Shown: in pieces, positions 1-10,443 of the stretch
Layout of the letters: each line of letters begins with the position of its first letter
Numbering within the stretch: position 1 is the stretch's first letter
Assembly (NCBI GenBank): GCA_905220665.1
Contig: CAJNAR010000157.1
Location: 62,001-126,000 of the forward strand
Direction: 5' to 3'
DNA: 64,000 nucleotides
From: Albugo candida
Taxonomy: Eukaryota > Oomycota > Peronosporomycetes > Albuginales > Albuginaceae
The notes under the pieces: model-generated
Told to the model about the DNA's origin: nothing
Databases searched by the model: none
What the model saw: only the letters and a program-made list of their open reading frames with translations
Position numbers and translations under genes: made by a program

Positions 1-1
1 T

Positions 2-1117
2 GCATGCTGGCTATGGGACTATCTTCGAAGGTCTGGGGCAGCTGGTTTCTTTTTGCCGCTTTCAGGCGGAGCCGATAGTTCCTCTGTCGCCTGTATCGTT
101 GGCATCATGTGCCATTTAGTGACGAAAACTGCAAATGATGGTGACACTTGTGTAATGCAGGACGTGCAGCGTATCATGGGTACCGGCACGGAGTCATACA
201 TTTCCGTCGAGCCGAACGTACTTGCTTCTCATATTTTACACACCACGTATATGGGTACCAAGAATAGTTCAAAGATCACCAAACAACGAGCCAAGTTACT
301 TGCGGATGAAATCGGCTCGTACCATCTCCATGTAGAGATCGACTCGATTGTCGAAGCAGTTATCTCTGTATTCGATTTTCTAACAAATAGAACACCTCGC
401 TACGTCTCGCAAGGAGGTACCATTCAAGAGGATCTAGCGCTTCAAAATATTCAGGCTCGCTTGCGAATGGTGATGAGCTATCTCTTGGCTCAACTGTTAC
501 CATGGGTCCGTGCCAAGCATGGGTTCCTTCTTGTCCTGAGTTCGGCCAATGTTGATGAGGCACTTCGTGGATACATGACCAAGTATGATTGTAGCAGCGG
601 TGATCTCAATCCAGTTGGAGCAATTTCAAAGTGCGATTTGAAGAAATTACTTATATGGGCCGCAGTACGTTATAACTATCCATCACTGCAAAAAGTTGTC
701 GAAGCTCCGCCGACGGCGGAGTTGCGCCCAATTGCAAACAACATCAGTGAGGGAGCTGCCAATGCACTTTCCCATTCACAGCTGGATGAAGCGGACATGG
801 GCATGTCATATGAGGAGCTTAGCTGGTTCGGTCGAATCCGTAAAGTGCACCGATGTGGACCATTCTGGATGTTCAAGAAACTGGTGCTCGTGTGGAATCA
901 TCTTACACCTACAATCGTAGCTGAAAAGGTCAAGCGCTTTGTCTATTTCTATTCAGTCAATCGTCACAAAATGACGACGTTGACACCTTCGTATCATGCA
1001 GAGAGCTATTCCCCCGATGACAATCGATTTGATCTCCGTCCATTTCTGTACCCAGCGCAATGGACACGTCAATTTCGTGATATCGACACATTGGCAGAAA
1101 AGCTTGAGAAGAAATGA
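2..1117 (+). CDS. NADSYN1: Glutamine-dependent NAD+ synthetase, C-terminal part (5' truncated by window edge)
   Basis: Makes NAD+ from deaminated NAD, ATP and glutamine; the last step of NAD synthesis, in the cytosol. Only the synthetase (ATP pyrophosphatase) half is in the window. The frame is open from base 2, reading [12 protein letters not shown] and then the P-loop-like [11 protein letters not shown] that binds ATP. Further on, YMGTKNSS, an [18 protein letters not shown] stretch and [26 protein letters not shown] are all typical of the family. No intron is visible in this part. The N-terminal nitrilase-like glutaminase domain must lie before base 1. The stop codon ends a basic tail, and a short spacer of about 220 bases separates it from the next plus-strand gene. 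Identity is firm from motifs; the upstream gene structure cannot be seen. Confidence 0.93.
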   Translation, partial: ACWLWDYLRRSGAAGFFLPLSGGADSSSVACIVGIMCHLVTKTANDGDTCVMQDVQRIMGTGTESYISVEPNVLASHILHTTYMGTKNSSKITKQRAKLLADEIGSYHLHVEIDSIVEAVISVFDFLTNRTPRYVSQGGTIQEDLALQNIQARLRMVMSYLLAQLLPWVRAKHGFLLVLSSANVDEALRGYMTKYDCSSGDLNPVGAISKCDLKKLLIWAAVRYNYPSLQKVVEAPPTAELRPIANNISEGAANALSHSQLDEADMGMSYEELSWFGRIRKVHRCGPFWMFKKLVLVWNHLTPTIVAEKVKRFVYFYSVNRHKMTTLTPSYHAESYSPDDNRFDLRPFLYPAQWTRQFRDIDTLAEKLEKK

Positions 1118-1339
1118 TGCCCAATTCAGCTGTCGAACTTAAGTAGAAAAGTCGAGAGCTGCGGTATATAAAGTGTCGCTATTTGCCGTAGGTCCTATAC
1201 ATCAAGGAGCACAGTCAATACATCACTATCCCTTTTAATTGTCTGACGATATCAATCAATTTGAACGGTCGATCTACTTGATCTTACCAATTGTGGCGAC
1301 CATCAGAATATCGCTTCTATTTGTGAAATTCTATATGCA

Positions 1340-4339
1340 ATGACAATGTTTATACGTCCGCATCACGAAACAGAAAAAGAGAACACAGACGCTCCAATCG
1401 AATGTGCAGAGCCATCTGATAAATGTAGCAGTAGAACCGAGAATGTGGAGCTTTCTTCCTCCGAATCTCGTACGAAAGATGGAATTTCAGATCGATCACC
1501 TTCCGCTCCATTGACACGAGCGACGTTTTTATGTCTGGCAACGGCTGATTTCCGTCCCCCGGAATGGGCGTGTGAGCCATTAGAGGGCAATGAGCACGCA
1601 CGCTTAGAAGCTTTCCGAGATTCCAGGCATTGTGCGACTTATATGATTGCGACAAAGCGCGTCTGCTATTTTGGACGTGATCAAGAGCATTGTGACCATG
1701 TTTTGGGGAACCCGTCAATCTCACGCAAACACGCAGCCTTCATACACGACGATGCTGGTGGAATTTATGTAAGGCAATAAGTATCGTAGCTTTATGGCTG
1801 AGGCTTGATCTGAAAGAAAATATACTTAGATTGTGGATCTTATGTCTCGTCATGGAACATTTGTCGGAAGGAAACAAGTCACTCCACACGATCCTCTTTT
1901 GCTGCATGGTAGTCTTCTTTTTTTGGTACTAGATGCTTGTGTCGATTGCTAACAATATCTCTGCGGTGATAGATGGCGATACAATCAAATTTGGTCAGAG
2001 TGTGCGCGTGTATGTACTGCGCGGTGTGAGTGCCGATGGAAATAGCGCACCTCTGAAAAAGACGTGGCCACGAGTGAAATTGAAGGCTCCAAGTGTTAGC
2101 AACATTATTCCCAAGTTGCCAACACGACCAAAGTATCATGCAAGTGTCACCAAGCTGATCAATACAAGCTGCTACGCTACAATCACCGACGATAAGCTAG
2201 AGGAATACTGCAAATGTGTGCAAGATTTCAATGACGAAGAGCGGAAAGAGTTTGCAGACTTTCTCGTTGATAAATTTGAAGCACGATATGAGTTTTATGC
2301 GACACAGGTCAGAAATTCACTAAACGAATTTGGAAGAATGCTTATAGGAATTCCTTCAGGTTCATCGAAATGCATTCATGCTTATAGTGGATTTGTTGAA
2401 ACGAAATATATGTGTCGACGATTTCGAAACAAACCTTACAAAAATAACACAGCTATCGCAGCAGCGTAATGACAGCATATACCGTGCTGATGCTCGCAAG
2501 GTGAGATTCGATACATAGCCAGTTTGCTCGCTTTGGCCTAAAGTGTCTTTGGTAGTTACTACAAATGATGGCTGCGGTCCGACTTGAACCCATAGCTCCT
2601 GTTTCTCCCAATTGCTCTATACATCGTGACCAAGACACTGACTCGGCAGACTCTGAAGTTGAAGACACGGAAGTTGCTGCACCGACTCGTGAGCGAGTAC
2701 TTAGCGACGAAGGCCGCAAATTATTCCTTGCAGGTCACGAAGCACAAAATTCAGAGTATCGGCCTCCCGATATGGGTATGCCTAAATCACAGAGTAGGAC
2801 TGCCAAGCAAGAAATCACACCTTTAGAGCCCGAAGTGGATCAAGACACTCGCTTTACGTGGGAGCAAGAAGCTCCATGTGGAAGCCAATCAGGCGCACAA
2901 GAAACCTCTGGCTTCAGCTTTATGTCAGACAGTCAGACCATCAGTCACGATGAGGACGCACCAGATGGAAGAACAACTTCAGCTTTTGGATTTTTGCAAG
3001 AGACAAGCACACCGAACGTAAAGGACGCTAGATCCGCAACAACACCAGGACATGAGGGCTTGGAGGAAGGAGATAGTCCTTCCCCAGCGGAAGGATCCAG
3101 ATATAGGCGACCACCACCACTACCTGCGGTTCTACGTGATGAGTTGCTGACGGATACACAAAAGCTGGACGATGATTTGTTTGAAGAAATGTGGCATTCG
3201 ACATGCGAACTGTACGCCCTAAAGCTAATGATTGCGTGAAATGAGCTGATGCGATGATCTTTGTATAGCAAAGAGTGGTCTTCAGCCCTCCCAGGAGATT
3301 TCGATCCCATTCGTCTTGAAGCAATTTTTCAAATCGCGCATATCAATATCAATTCCAAACGTCGAATTGGAGGTCAAGAACAATGGCTTCTTCAAGCAGA
3401 ACAGGTACGCAGATCGATGGTACAAGGCCAATGGAAATTTATATCGTCAATTTCACTAGCGTCATGATGGAACTCTGTTCTTAGTGGAGCTAATGCTTAT
3501 ACCTAGCTTACAAGAATTGTGCGCAACATTCAAATGGATCGTGAATTCGCTTTTGTACGAAAACAGCCACGAGATATTCATCAAGATTTTTAGCCACTGC
3601 ATACAAAGATACATACACGAAAGCGCACTCAGTGCTGACTCCGAAGTGAGTTCGGTGTCGAGTGGTGGACATCCATATGGTCTCAATGACTGCGCCAGTA
3701 CCAAAAGCCATCGCGAAACAGAGGTCGTCTCTGTAGACACGTTGACACATGATCAAGTAGTGGTACATGACGACTCCAATGAAGAAGATGATCTCATCGA
3801 ACTTTTTGAAATTCGCAATTTACTGGTTGACGAACCGAGTATTGAACCATCTCATTTTGAACAAGCGTGGGTGAACGGCTCTACGATGTATGAGGCTTTC
3901 ATCACTTGTGCTGTAAACGACATTTAATCGTTCTTGCATTGCGTAGTGGAACTATCGGTTATGAAATCAATGTCGTTCCGACAAAGGAGCACATCATCCG
4001 TATCATGAAGGACAATGCGCTTAGCTGCCTTGCAAGTGGATGTGTAGATGGAGCATACAAGTTTTATTTCTATTCTGAATCGGTGAGTAGCGTTACGCCA
4101 TTTCTTCGCTGTACATGGCCTCATATCCGGATCTCTAATTGTAGCGAGAATTAAAGAGCGCTTTTTGTGTCGAGTTGTTCCTTGACAGCAACACCGCACA
4201 AGTGCACAGCACGATGAAGCGATTCAGCGTACAGGAATCGGCCATCTCGGACGAGCTGTCACAGGAACAAGTGGATGCCAGTTTTATTTGCCACATGGAA
4301 GAAATTTTGATGCAAAATCTGGATATTGTGCGAGTGTGA
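1340..4339 (+). CDS. FHA-domain protein with a C-terminal domain possibly like a beta-adaptin appendage (9 exons)
   Basis: Exons deduced at 1340-1768, 1830-1908, 1973-2307, 2360-2500, 2556-3235, 3269-3404, 3460-3887, 3947-4082 and 4145-4339, with every junction in phase. Residues about 75-200 form a forkhead-associated domain that binds phosphothreonine: PPEWACEP, YFGRDQEHCDHVL, SISRKHAAF, SRHGTFVG and DGDTIKFG, close to the NIPP1/kanadaptin type. A helical segment and a long acidic Ser/Pro-rich stretch follow. The end (FEQAW, LASGCVDGAYKFYFYSES, VELFLDSNTAQVH) loosely resembles the C-terminal subdomain of beta-adaptin appendages; that part is inference. The 33-base intron at 3236-3268 is unusually short and is the weakest join, so two adjacent genes cannot be fully excluded. 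The overall function is unknown; phospho-dependent scaffolding is plausible. Confidence 0.62.
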
Positions 4340-4685
4340 CCGAACGGCAAACATCCGATGCAAAAATCCAATATCCACACGCTGACAGAAGCGAATGAAA
4401 ATGTCATTACATCGCAGCGTTCCTTGTCAATGGACAAAACAAAGAGCTACAGAATACGGTATAGATCATCCTTAAATGGATGACACCTTCGTGAATTGTG
4501 CATTTAAACGAATTTTGGATGACAGGACACCTGCGTCTGTTGCATAGAATCTTAACCAACCATTAATCTTATTCCCTCTGATCTTCATTACTCGACATAT
4601 CCAAAATTCTGCAGCAGTCACTGAGTAAACTCCGCTGTACAAAACCGATCTTTTTTGACTTTTGAGCTCTCTCGTCATTAACTCT
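4340..4685. other. Intergenic spacer
   Basis: I see no gene here. It separates the FHA protein stop from the ATG of the copper ATPase and probably holds that gene's promoter and 5' leader. Confidence 0.5.
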
Positions 4686-7600
4686 ATGCCCAATCAGAGT
4701 TCCCATTCGATTCTGCCGCTCGTTAAAGACGGAAAATGCGTATCTTCTGATCAGGACGTTCCTTCCTTGACATTCTCACAAGGACGTCAAGAACATCAAC
4801 AGACTAAGCGATTCCTCTTTTTCCTCGTACCAGCATTGGATGTTACTTCTGAAACCACCCATTTTATCCTTCAGGCGCTTCGAAGCACTGCCGGTGTGAA
4901 TTTGGTGCAATTGGATGCGTATGAAAATTTGATGCAGATTGAGATAAATCAGCACGAATTGCTAGATCCTTCCATCAATTGGGACACCCGTCTTGCTGAG
5001 ATTATGGAGAAGGCTGATATCACGAATTCGACGACCGCGTACCCTGTTTGGAAGCATCGAGATCGTGTTGTACTGCTCAAGATCGACGGCATGCAATGCA
5101 TGAGAAATTGTGGCACACAAGTGATCCAAGCGCTCGAGCCTATCCCGGGTGTACTAGATATTCATGTCGATTCAAAAACCAAAATGGCAGCAATCACTTT
5201 GGCTAAAGGATGCACAGTTACGGCTGTGGATTTGATAAAATGTATCCGAGCCAAAAATGCTCGTTTTGATGCGTTTTTGTGTTCGGAAAACGAAAAAGTT
5301 GTGCAGTCCACCGGAGCAGTATTACTTCGCATCCATGGAATGAACAAAGTAAATGACGGAGCTGTGATGGTCCAAAAAGCACTTGAGAAAGTAGAAGGAG
5401 TCCTTACTGTCACAGTGGATGGAAAACATAAACGTGCGACTGTGTTACTGAAGACAGGAAGCCAAGTTTCCGTTAAAAAGTTGATTCAGGCTGCGAACAG
5501 GCTTGATGAAGCCATCCAAGCTTCTTTATTTCAGCCTTTTAGTGCGTCAAGGAAGGTGGTGCTGGAGACTCAAGGTGATTTGACTCAGTATAAAGATAAG
5601 ATTGAAGAAGCTTTGCTTGATGAGATCGGAGTTAGTGACGTCGTCGTTGATACTAATAGCTGCCGCGTCACAGTCTCATTAGAACTTGGAAGTCGTTTGA
5701 ATGAACAAAATGTAATTGAAATCATTGAAAGCGTGCATCCCAAGCTTCAGGCCGATGTAGTTGTTACTCCTTCTGAAGTATCCATCAAAGCTTTAGCAAT
5801 CACTGGAATGACCTGTGCCAAGGGCTGCGCTAGAAAGATTGAAAAAACTCTTTGTAATCTTCCTGGAGTCAAAACTGCAGCGGTTGATTTCAAATCAGGT
5901 CGAGCTTCAGTGCATCTCACGTCACCGAGCAGCTTGACGGACTCTGAGCTCATTCAAGCCGTGAAATCTGCTGGAGCAAAGTTCGATGCAACTGTTTGTA
6001 GATCGAATATCTTCCAACTACAGCTATCCAACTCGACCTGTTCTTCCTATTCAGCTCAAGAAATCACCGATATAATTCTCAAATGTCCGGGAGTACAACA
6101 AGCCGAAGTGAATCTACATCAAAGACGAGCGCTTGTTACGGTAGAAGCCGATTGTGGCAGAAGCGCGCAAGATATGATAGACTGTGTACGTCAGGCACAT
6201 CCCGATTTTGTGGCGTGTATGGATGGTGAACGTGATATTGAATCTCAATCATCAAAATCAACTATAAAGTCAGAGTCTGAGGCCAAGGACAATGGTGTAG
6301 ACGCTCATTCGGAAGTCGTCATTTCGATTCCCGAAAATGGCGAAAATGACACTTTGAGAGACGATATCGATGAAGTGATTCTTTTGATCGGTGGAATGAC
6401 TTGTAACTCATGTGTTCACTCGGTGGAAAGCTGTCTTCAACAATTACGAGGCGTTGTCTCCGCGTCAGTTAATTTTGCAACGGAAAAAGCTATCGTGAGA
6501 TTCAATAAGCAGATCATTGGGATTCGAACACTTATTGAAGCCATCGATGCAATAGGCTATGAAACATCTTTCAATCCAGAGACCGATTTGCAGAAAGCCC
6601 GTGATGATCAGCGTTCACGGGAGATAACCCGCTTTCGTGACGATTTCTTTGTATCCATCTTATTCACTTTTCCAATTATTCTCATCATGATGGTTTTTGG
6701 GAACATACAAGTCATCAATCGTGGGTTAATGACACCGCTTTTGCGGGGTCTGAATTGGATGTCGCTTATGCTACTCATTCTCGCAACTCCTGTTCAATTC
6801 TATTCAGCTCGTCGATTTCATGTCGACGCGTACAAAGGCTTACGAAACAGTGTGTTAGGAATGCCATTTCTCATCTCAATGGGCTCGAATGCTTCATATT
6901 TCTATGGGGTCTTTAGTGTCATTCGAAGCATTGTCTTGGACGATTGTAGCCTCTCGTCTCCGGATATGTTTATGACAGCATCTATGCTGGTGACGTTTGT
7001 GATCCTGGGAAAATGGCTGGAAGCAATTGCTAAAGGAAAGACATCAGAAGCATTGAGTAAACTGCTCGATTTACAAGTGAAAACAGCGACTTTACTTATT
7101 ATGGATGAGGCACAAAAACGCGTTGTCGAAGAACAAGTTGTGTCGATTGAATTGGTTCAACGTGGAGACATTCTTAAAGTCGTGCGTGGATGTGGCGTAC
7201 CAGCAGATGGAGTCATCGTATATGGAGAAGCTCGATTAGATGAATCAATGCTCACAGGAGAGTCAAAATTAGTGAAGAAGGGCGTCAATGATGCTGTTAT
7301 GGGTGCGACAATAAACGCTGATGGCCTCTTCCATATGAGAGTAACAGGAGTCGGGAATGACACCACGCTGAGTCAGATCATTCGTCTGGTTGAGAATGCT
7401 CAGACTTCAAAAGCACCTATCCAAGCTTATGCGGATTATGTGGCCTCGATTTTTGTTCCAGCGGTTTTGCTGATATCTTGCGCTACATTTGTCGTATGGT
7501 ATGTTGGATGCTTGATGCACTTGATCCCTCAGTCTTGGATTCCACCGACAGACAGCGAGTTTGTATTTTCTTTTAATTTCGCTATCGCCACATTAGTCGT

Positions 7601-8792
7601 TGCCTGCCCGTGTGCACTTGGACTGGCAACACCAACTGCAGTCATGGTAGGAACAGGTATAGGGGCAGAGCATGGCGTTTTGATCAAAGGAGGAGGACCT
7701 CTAGAGGTCGCTCACAAGGTGAATACAATACTGTTCGACAAAACAGGAACACTGACAGCCGGTCAACCAGTTGTGACAGACTTTGTGGTGTCGAGCAAAG
7801 AGTACTCGGCAGAGAAATTGATTTCTTTGGCTGGATCCGCGGAGCTTGGCAGTGAGCATCCACTAGGAAAGGCAATTATCGATTACTCGCGATTTATTTC
7901 GACTAAATTGGAACAACCAGATTTCTTTGAAGGAATTTCTGGTCGTGGTATCCGATGCAATGTCGGTTCTGACCGTATTGTCATTGGGAACAAAGAGTGG
8001 ATAAAAGAAAATCAGCTGCAGAGACAAGATAGTATTATGTTGCAACAAGCAGTTTTGTCTTTCCAGGACGCTGGGAAAACATCAATCTATATGGGCGTAA
8101 ACGGAAAATTAGTAGCCGTCTTCGGCATTGCCGATGCTCCTCGACCGGAAGCTCTCTACACTTTGGCGATGCTCAAACGTATGGGATTAGAGATTTGGAT
8201 GGTGACGGGTGACAACAAACAAACAGCTTATACAATCGCTCATCAATTAGGTATCGAACAGAGTCATGTGATTGCCGAAGTAATACCTTCAGAAAAAGCT
8301 TTGAAAGTAAGTGAGTTACAGCTCGAAGGACGTATCGTCGCAATGGTTGGCGATGGGATCAATGATTCTCCGGCACTTGCTCAAGCCAATTTAGGCATCG
8401 CGATTGGAGCAGGGACCGAGATCGCTGTGGAGACCGCAGGAATGGTTCTGATGAAATCTAATCTCTTTGACGTCATCACGGCTCTGGATCTATCCTGCAC
8501 AATTTTCAATCGAATCCGACTGAATTATGTATGGGCTCTGGGATACAATTGTCTCCTGATACCACTTGCTGCTGGTGTTTTCTTTCCGTTTGGTTTCCGC
8601 ATCCCTCCCATGTTTGCTGGTGCTGCAATGGCTCTTTCATCAATCTCGGTAGTTGCATCATCTTTATCATTGCGATATTATCAACCTCCGATTGTGGAAA
8701 AGATCACAGCGTCAGAAAATAGACAGCACACAATCGTATTTCGAAATTCGACGGAGACAACACCCTTATTATCGCAGAAATTATCGCCATAA
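4686..8792 (+). CDS. Copper-transporting P1B-type ATPase with seven N-terminal HMA-like repeats
   Basis: Pumps Cu+ across a Golgi or vesicle membrane using ATP (ATP7/CCC2 family). It is a single open frame of 1368 residues; the first ATG is at 4686, since the frame upstream of it has no ATG. P-type signatures are all present: LDESMLTGES (actuator), the membrane CPC in VVACPCALGLATP, the phosphorylated Asp in DKTGTLTAGQ, SEHPLGKAI, MVTGDNKQTAYTIA and VGDGINDSPALAQANLG. The N-terminal 620 residues hold about seven ferredoxin-like repeats. Only the last has the standard GMTCNSC copper site. Two have a widened C-x3-C (CMRNC near residue 137, CAKGC near 376) and the others lack cysteines. No intron was found. 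Metal choice (copper rather than silver) is from family knowledge. Confidence 0.95.
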   Translation: MPNQSSHSILPLVKDGKCVSSDQDVPSLTFSQGRQEHQQTKRFLFFLVPALDVTSETTHFILQALRSTAGVNLVQLDAYENLMQIEINQHELLDPSINWDTRLAEIMEKADITNSTTAYPVWKHRDRVVLLKIDGMQCMRNCGTQVIQALEPIPGVLDIHVDSKTKMAAITLAKGCTVTAVDLIKCIRAKNARFDAFLCSENEKVVQSTGAVLLRIHGMNKVNDGAVMVQKALEKVEGVLTVTVDGKHKRATVLLKTGSQVSVKKLIQAANRLDEAIQASLFQPFSASRKVVLETQGDLTQYKDKIEEALLDEIGVSDVVVDTNSCRVTVSLELGSRLNEQNVIEIIESVHPKLQADVVVTPSEVSIKALAITGMTCAKGCARKIEKTLCNLPGVKTAAVDFKSGRASVHLTSPSSLTDSELIQAVKSAGAKFDATVCRSNIFQLQLSNSTCSSYSAQEITDIILKCPGVQQAEVNLHQRRALVTVEADCGRSAQDMIDCVRQAHPDFVACMDGERDIESQSSKSTIKSESEAKDNGVDAHSEVVISIPENGENDTLRDDIDEVILLIGGMTCNSCVHSVESCLQQLRGVVSASVNFATEKAIVRFNKQIIGIRTLIEAIDAIGYETSFNPETDLQKARDDQRSREITRFRDDFFVSILFTFPIILIMMVFGNIQVINRGLMTPLLRGLNWMSLMLLILATPVQFYSARRFHVDAYKGLRNSVLGMPFLISMGSNASYFYGVFSVIRSIVLDDCSLSSPDMFMTASMLVTFVILGKWLEAIAKGKTSEALSKLLDLQVKTATLLIMDEAQKRVVEEQVVSIELVQRGDILKVVRGCGVPADGVIVYGEARLDESMLTGESKLVKKGVNDAVMGATINADGLFHMRVTGVGNDTTLSQIIRLVENAQTSKAPIQAYADYVASIFVPAVLLISCATFVVWYVGCLMHLIPQSWIPPTDSEFVFSFNFAIATLVVACPCALGLATPTAVMVGTGIGAEHGVLIKGGGPLEVAHKVNTILFDKTGTLTAGQPVVTDFVVSSKEYSAEKLISLAGSAELGSEHPLGKAIIDYSRFISTKLEQPDFFEGISGRGIRCNVGSDRIVIGNKEWIKENQLQRQDSIMLQQAVLSFQDAGKTSIYMGVNGKLVAVFGIADAPRPEALYTLAMLKRMGLEIWMVTGDNKQTAYTIAHQLGIEQSHVIAEVIPSEKALKVSELQLEGRIVAMVGDGINDSPALAQANLGIAIGAGTEIAVETAGMVLMKSNLFDVITALDLSCTIFNRIRLNYVWALGYNCLLIPLAAGVFFPFGFRIPPMFAGAAMALSSISVVASSLSLRYYQPPIVEKITASENRQHTIVFRNSTETTPLLSQKLSP

Positions 8793-8846
8793 GTCAATTC
8801 GTTGGCAATTTGGAGTCTGTTTATAATCTGATAATCGTACAGGCGA

Positions 8847-10273
8847 ATGACATGCATTCCAATCTCCATACGAGACGCATTCTGCTCGAGCTGCAAGAGT
8901 GTTTGGCAATTACCGAGAAAGGACAAGTCTTTCAAGTAGCATTCGAAATTTGAAAGTGAACAGGTTCGCTAACGGATCCTTGTAGCTCTTCGTAGCCTTT
9001 CTACGTTCAGCAAAGCCCACGTCGTCAACGTTTTGAATCGAAATCGCAAGGGAATGCTTTTGGATCACACAATAGGCACAACTGAATTCGAATACCTGAG
9101 TAAAATTACACTTTCTCGCATCATTTCAAGCACAACTCGTTCACTTTTCAACACTCTTTGTGAAAAGAACGTCTGTATGAATATGGTAGCAGATACAACG
9201 TCACTTGAAGGCGCTCCAAATGACCTTGATTCGATATTGAGGAATACTTACTCGAACGAGCTCGATGGTGCTGCGATTTTATCGTCCGCTGAATCTTACA
9301 TTGACACTCTGTACTCCGCCACCGAACGGAAGAGCATCGATGTCGAAACCGAGTGGCACCGTGGCATGTAAGTAGTATAAGAACTCGTCTGGAAACAGAT
9401 TGTAATTGAATGTCACTTTGCTGTAGCTTGAATGGAACAGAATGGGACGAAGTGCTACAAACAATTGAGATGCTGGAACATCCAACATCACCGGTTATCA
9501 ATGACTGCGTGGACGGTGTTTTTAACGAGGAACTTGAAGTGACCGGCTTGGAGTTTTTGCAGAGCCCAATGATTAGCACCAAGTCCAACTTCTCTCTGAC
9601 TTGCACGAAAGAAGAAAAATCGAGCAGTTTGCCCTCACTGCAAACACTGGATCCATTTGATTCTGCTTTTACGAATAACAGCAGAGACGATGACTCATCA
9701 TCTCTTCGCATTCAATTCAGATTGCGAGCACAACGAACCAATGACGACTTTGGCACAAAGGCTCGAAAAGCAAGCCGAATTTTGGATTTTGACGAGGGAA
9801 AAGACATGGACGAGTCCAATATGAAATCGTTTAAAAGGCTGCGCAAAAGTGGCCGCAAAGGATCGTCCATGCGTCGACGAGGCAAATTGGACCGCAAATC
9901 CAAGATTTGTTGCATGGACGGGTGTACAAAAGGTGCGCGTAGTAAGGGATTATGCAAGCGCCACGGTGGCGGAAAACGATGTACGCATCCAGACTGCACG
10001 CGCAGCGATCAAGGAGGCGGATTTTGTATCGCACATGGAGGAGGAAGACGCTGTGCGATTCCACATTGTAAAAATTCAGCTCAATCTCGGGGATTATGCA
10101 AAAGTCACGGCGGTGGGAAACGTTGTGGTGTAGAAGGGTGTATCAAAAGTAGCCAAGAGGGTGGCGTTTGTAGAGGACATGGTGGCGGCAAAATTTGCAA
10201 GATTATCCAATGTACGAGACCGCGAGCGAGTCGACAAAAGTATTGCCTCTTACACATGGAAATGAGCTTTTAA
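8847..10273 (+). CDS. WRKY19-like zinc-repeat protein (C-x4-C / HGGGKRC repeats)
   Basis: Likely exons 8847-8935, 8996-9367 and 9427-10273; the first is tentative, and an alternative start is the ATG at 9054. The N-terminal 270 residues are acidic and low in recognisable structure. A basic stretch (KRLRKSGRKGSS) follows, then five tandem units of about 24 residues built on C-x4-C...G.C..HGGGKRC, for example CTHPDCTRSDQGGGFC. Cys and His spacing suggests one zinc ion per unit. Proteins with such arrays are frequent in oomycetes and are often labelled WRKY transcription factor 19-like, although they lack a WRKY domain. The basic patch beside metal-binding repeats suggests a nuclear DNA- or RNA-binding role, but that is inference. 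Confidence 0.8.
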
Positions 10274-10443
10274 GCTGAACGTCACTTACAGCAATCCGCG
10301 GTCATTGTGTTGTATCCGCACGTGCTGCTGTATCTCAATAATCCACAAATATATTCGATATTATGTTAAAAAGCGTTTATAATGACTTCTTATCGACTGA
10401 TTAGATACGCTTCATGTGACCAAAGTACGCGCGACCTGAAAGG

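Noticed and set aside
9148..9711. 187-residue minus-strand frame opposite the zinc-repeat gene
   Set aside because: Shadow of the coding strand; low-complexity Ser-rich translation without any domain.
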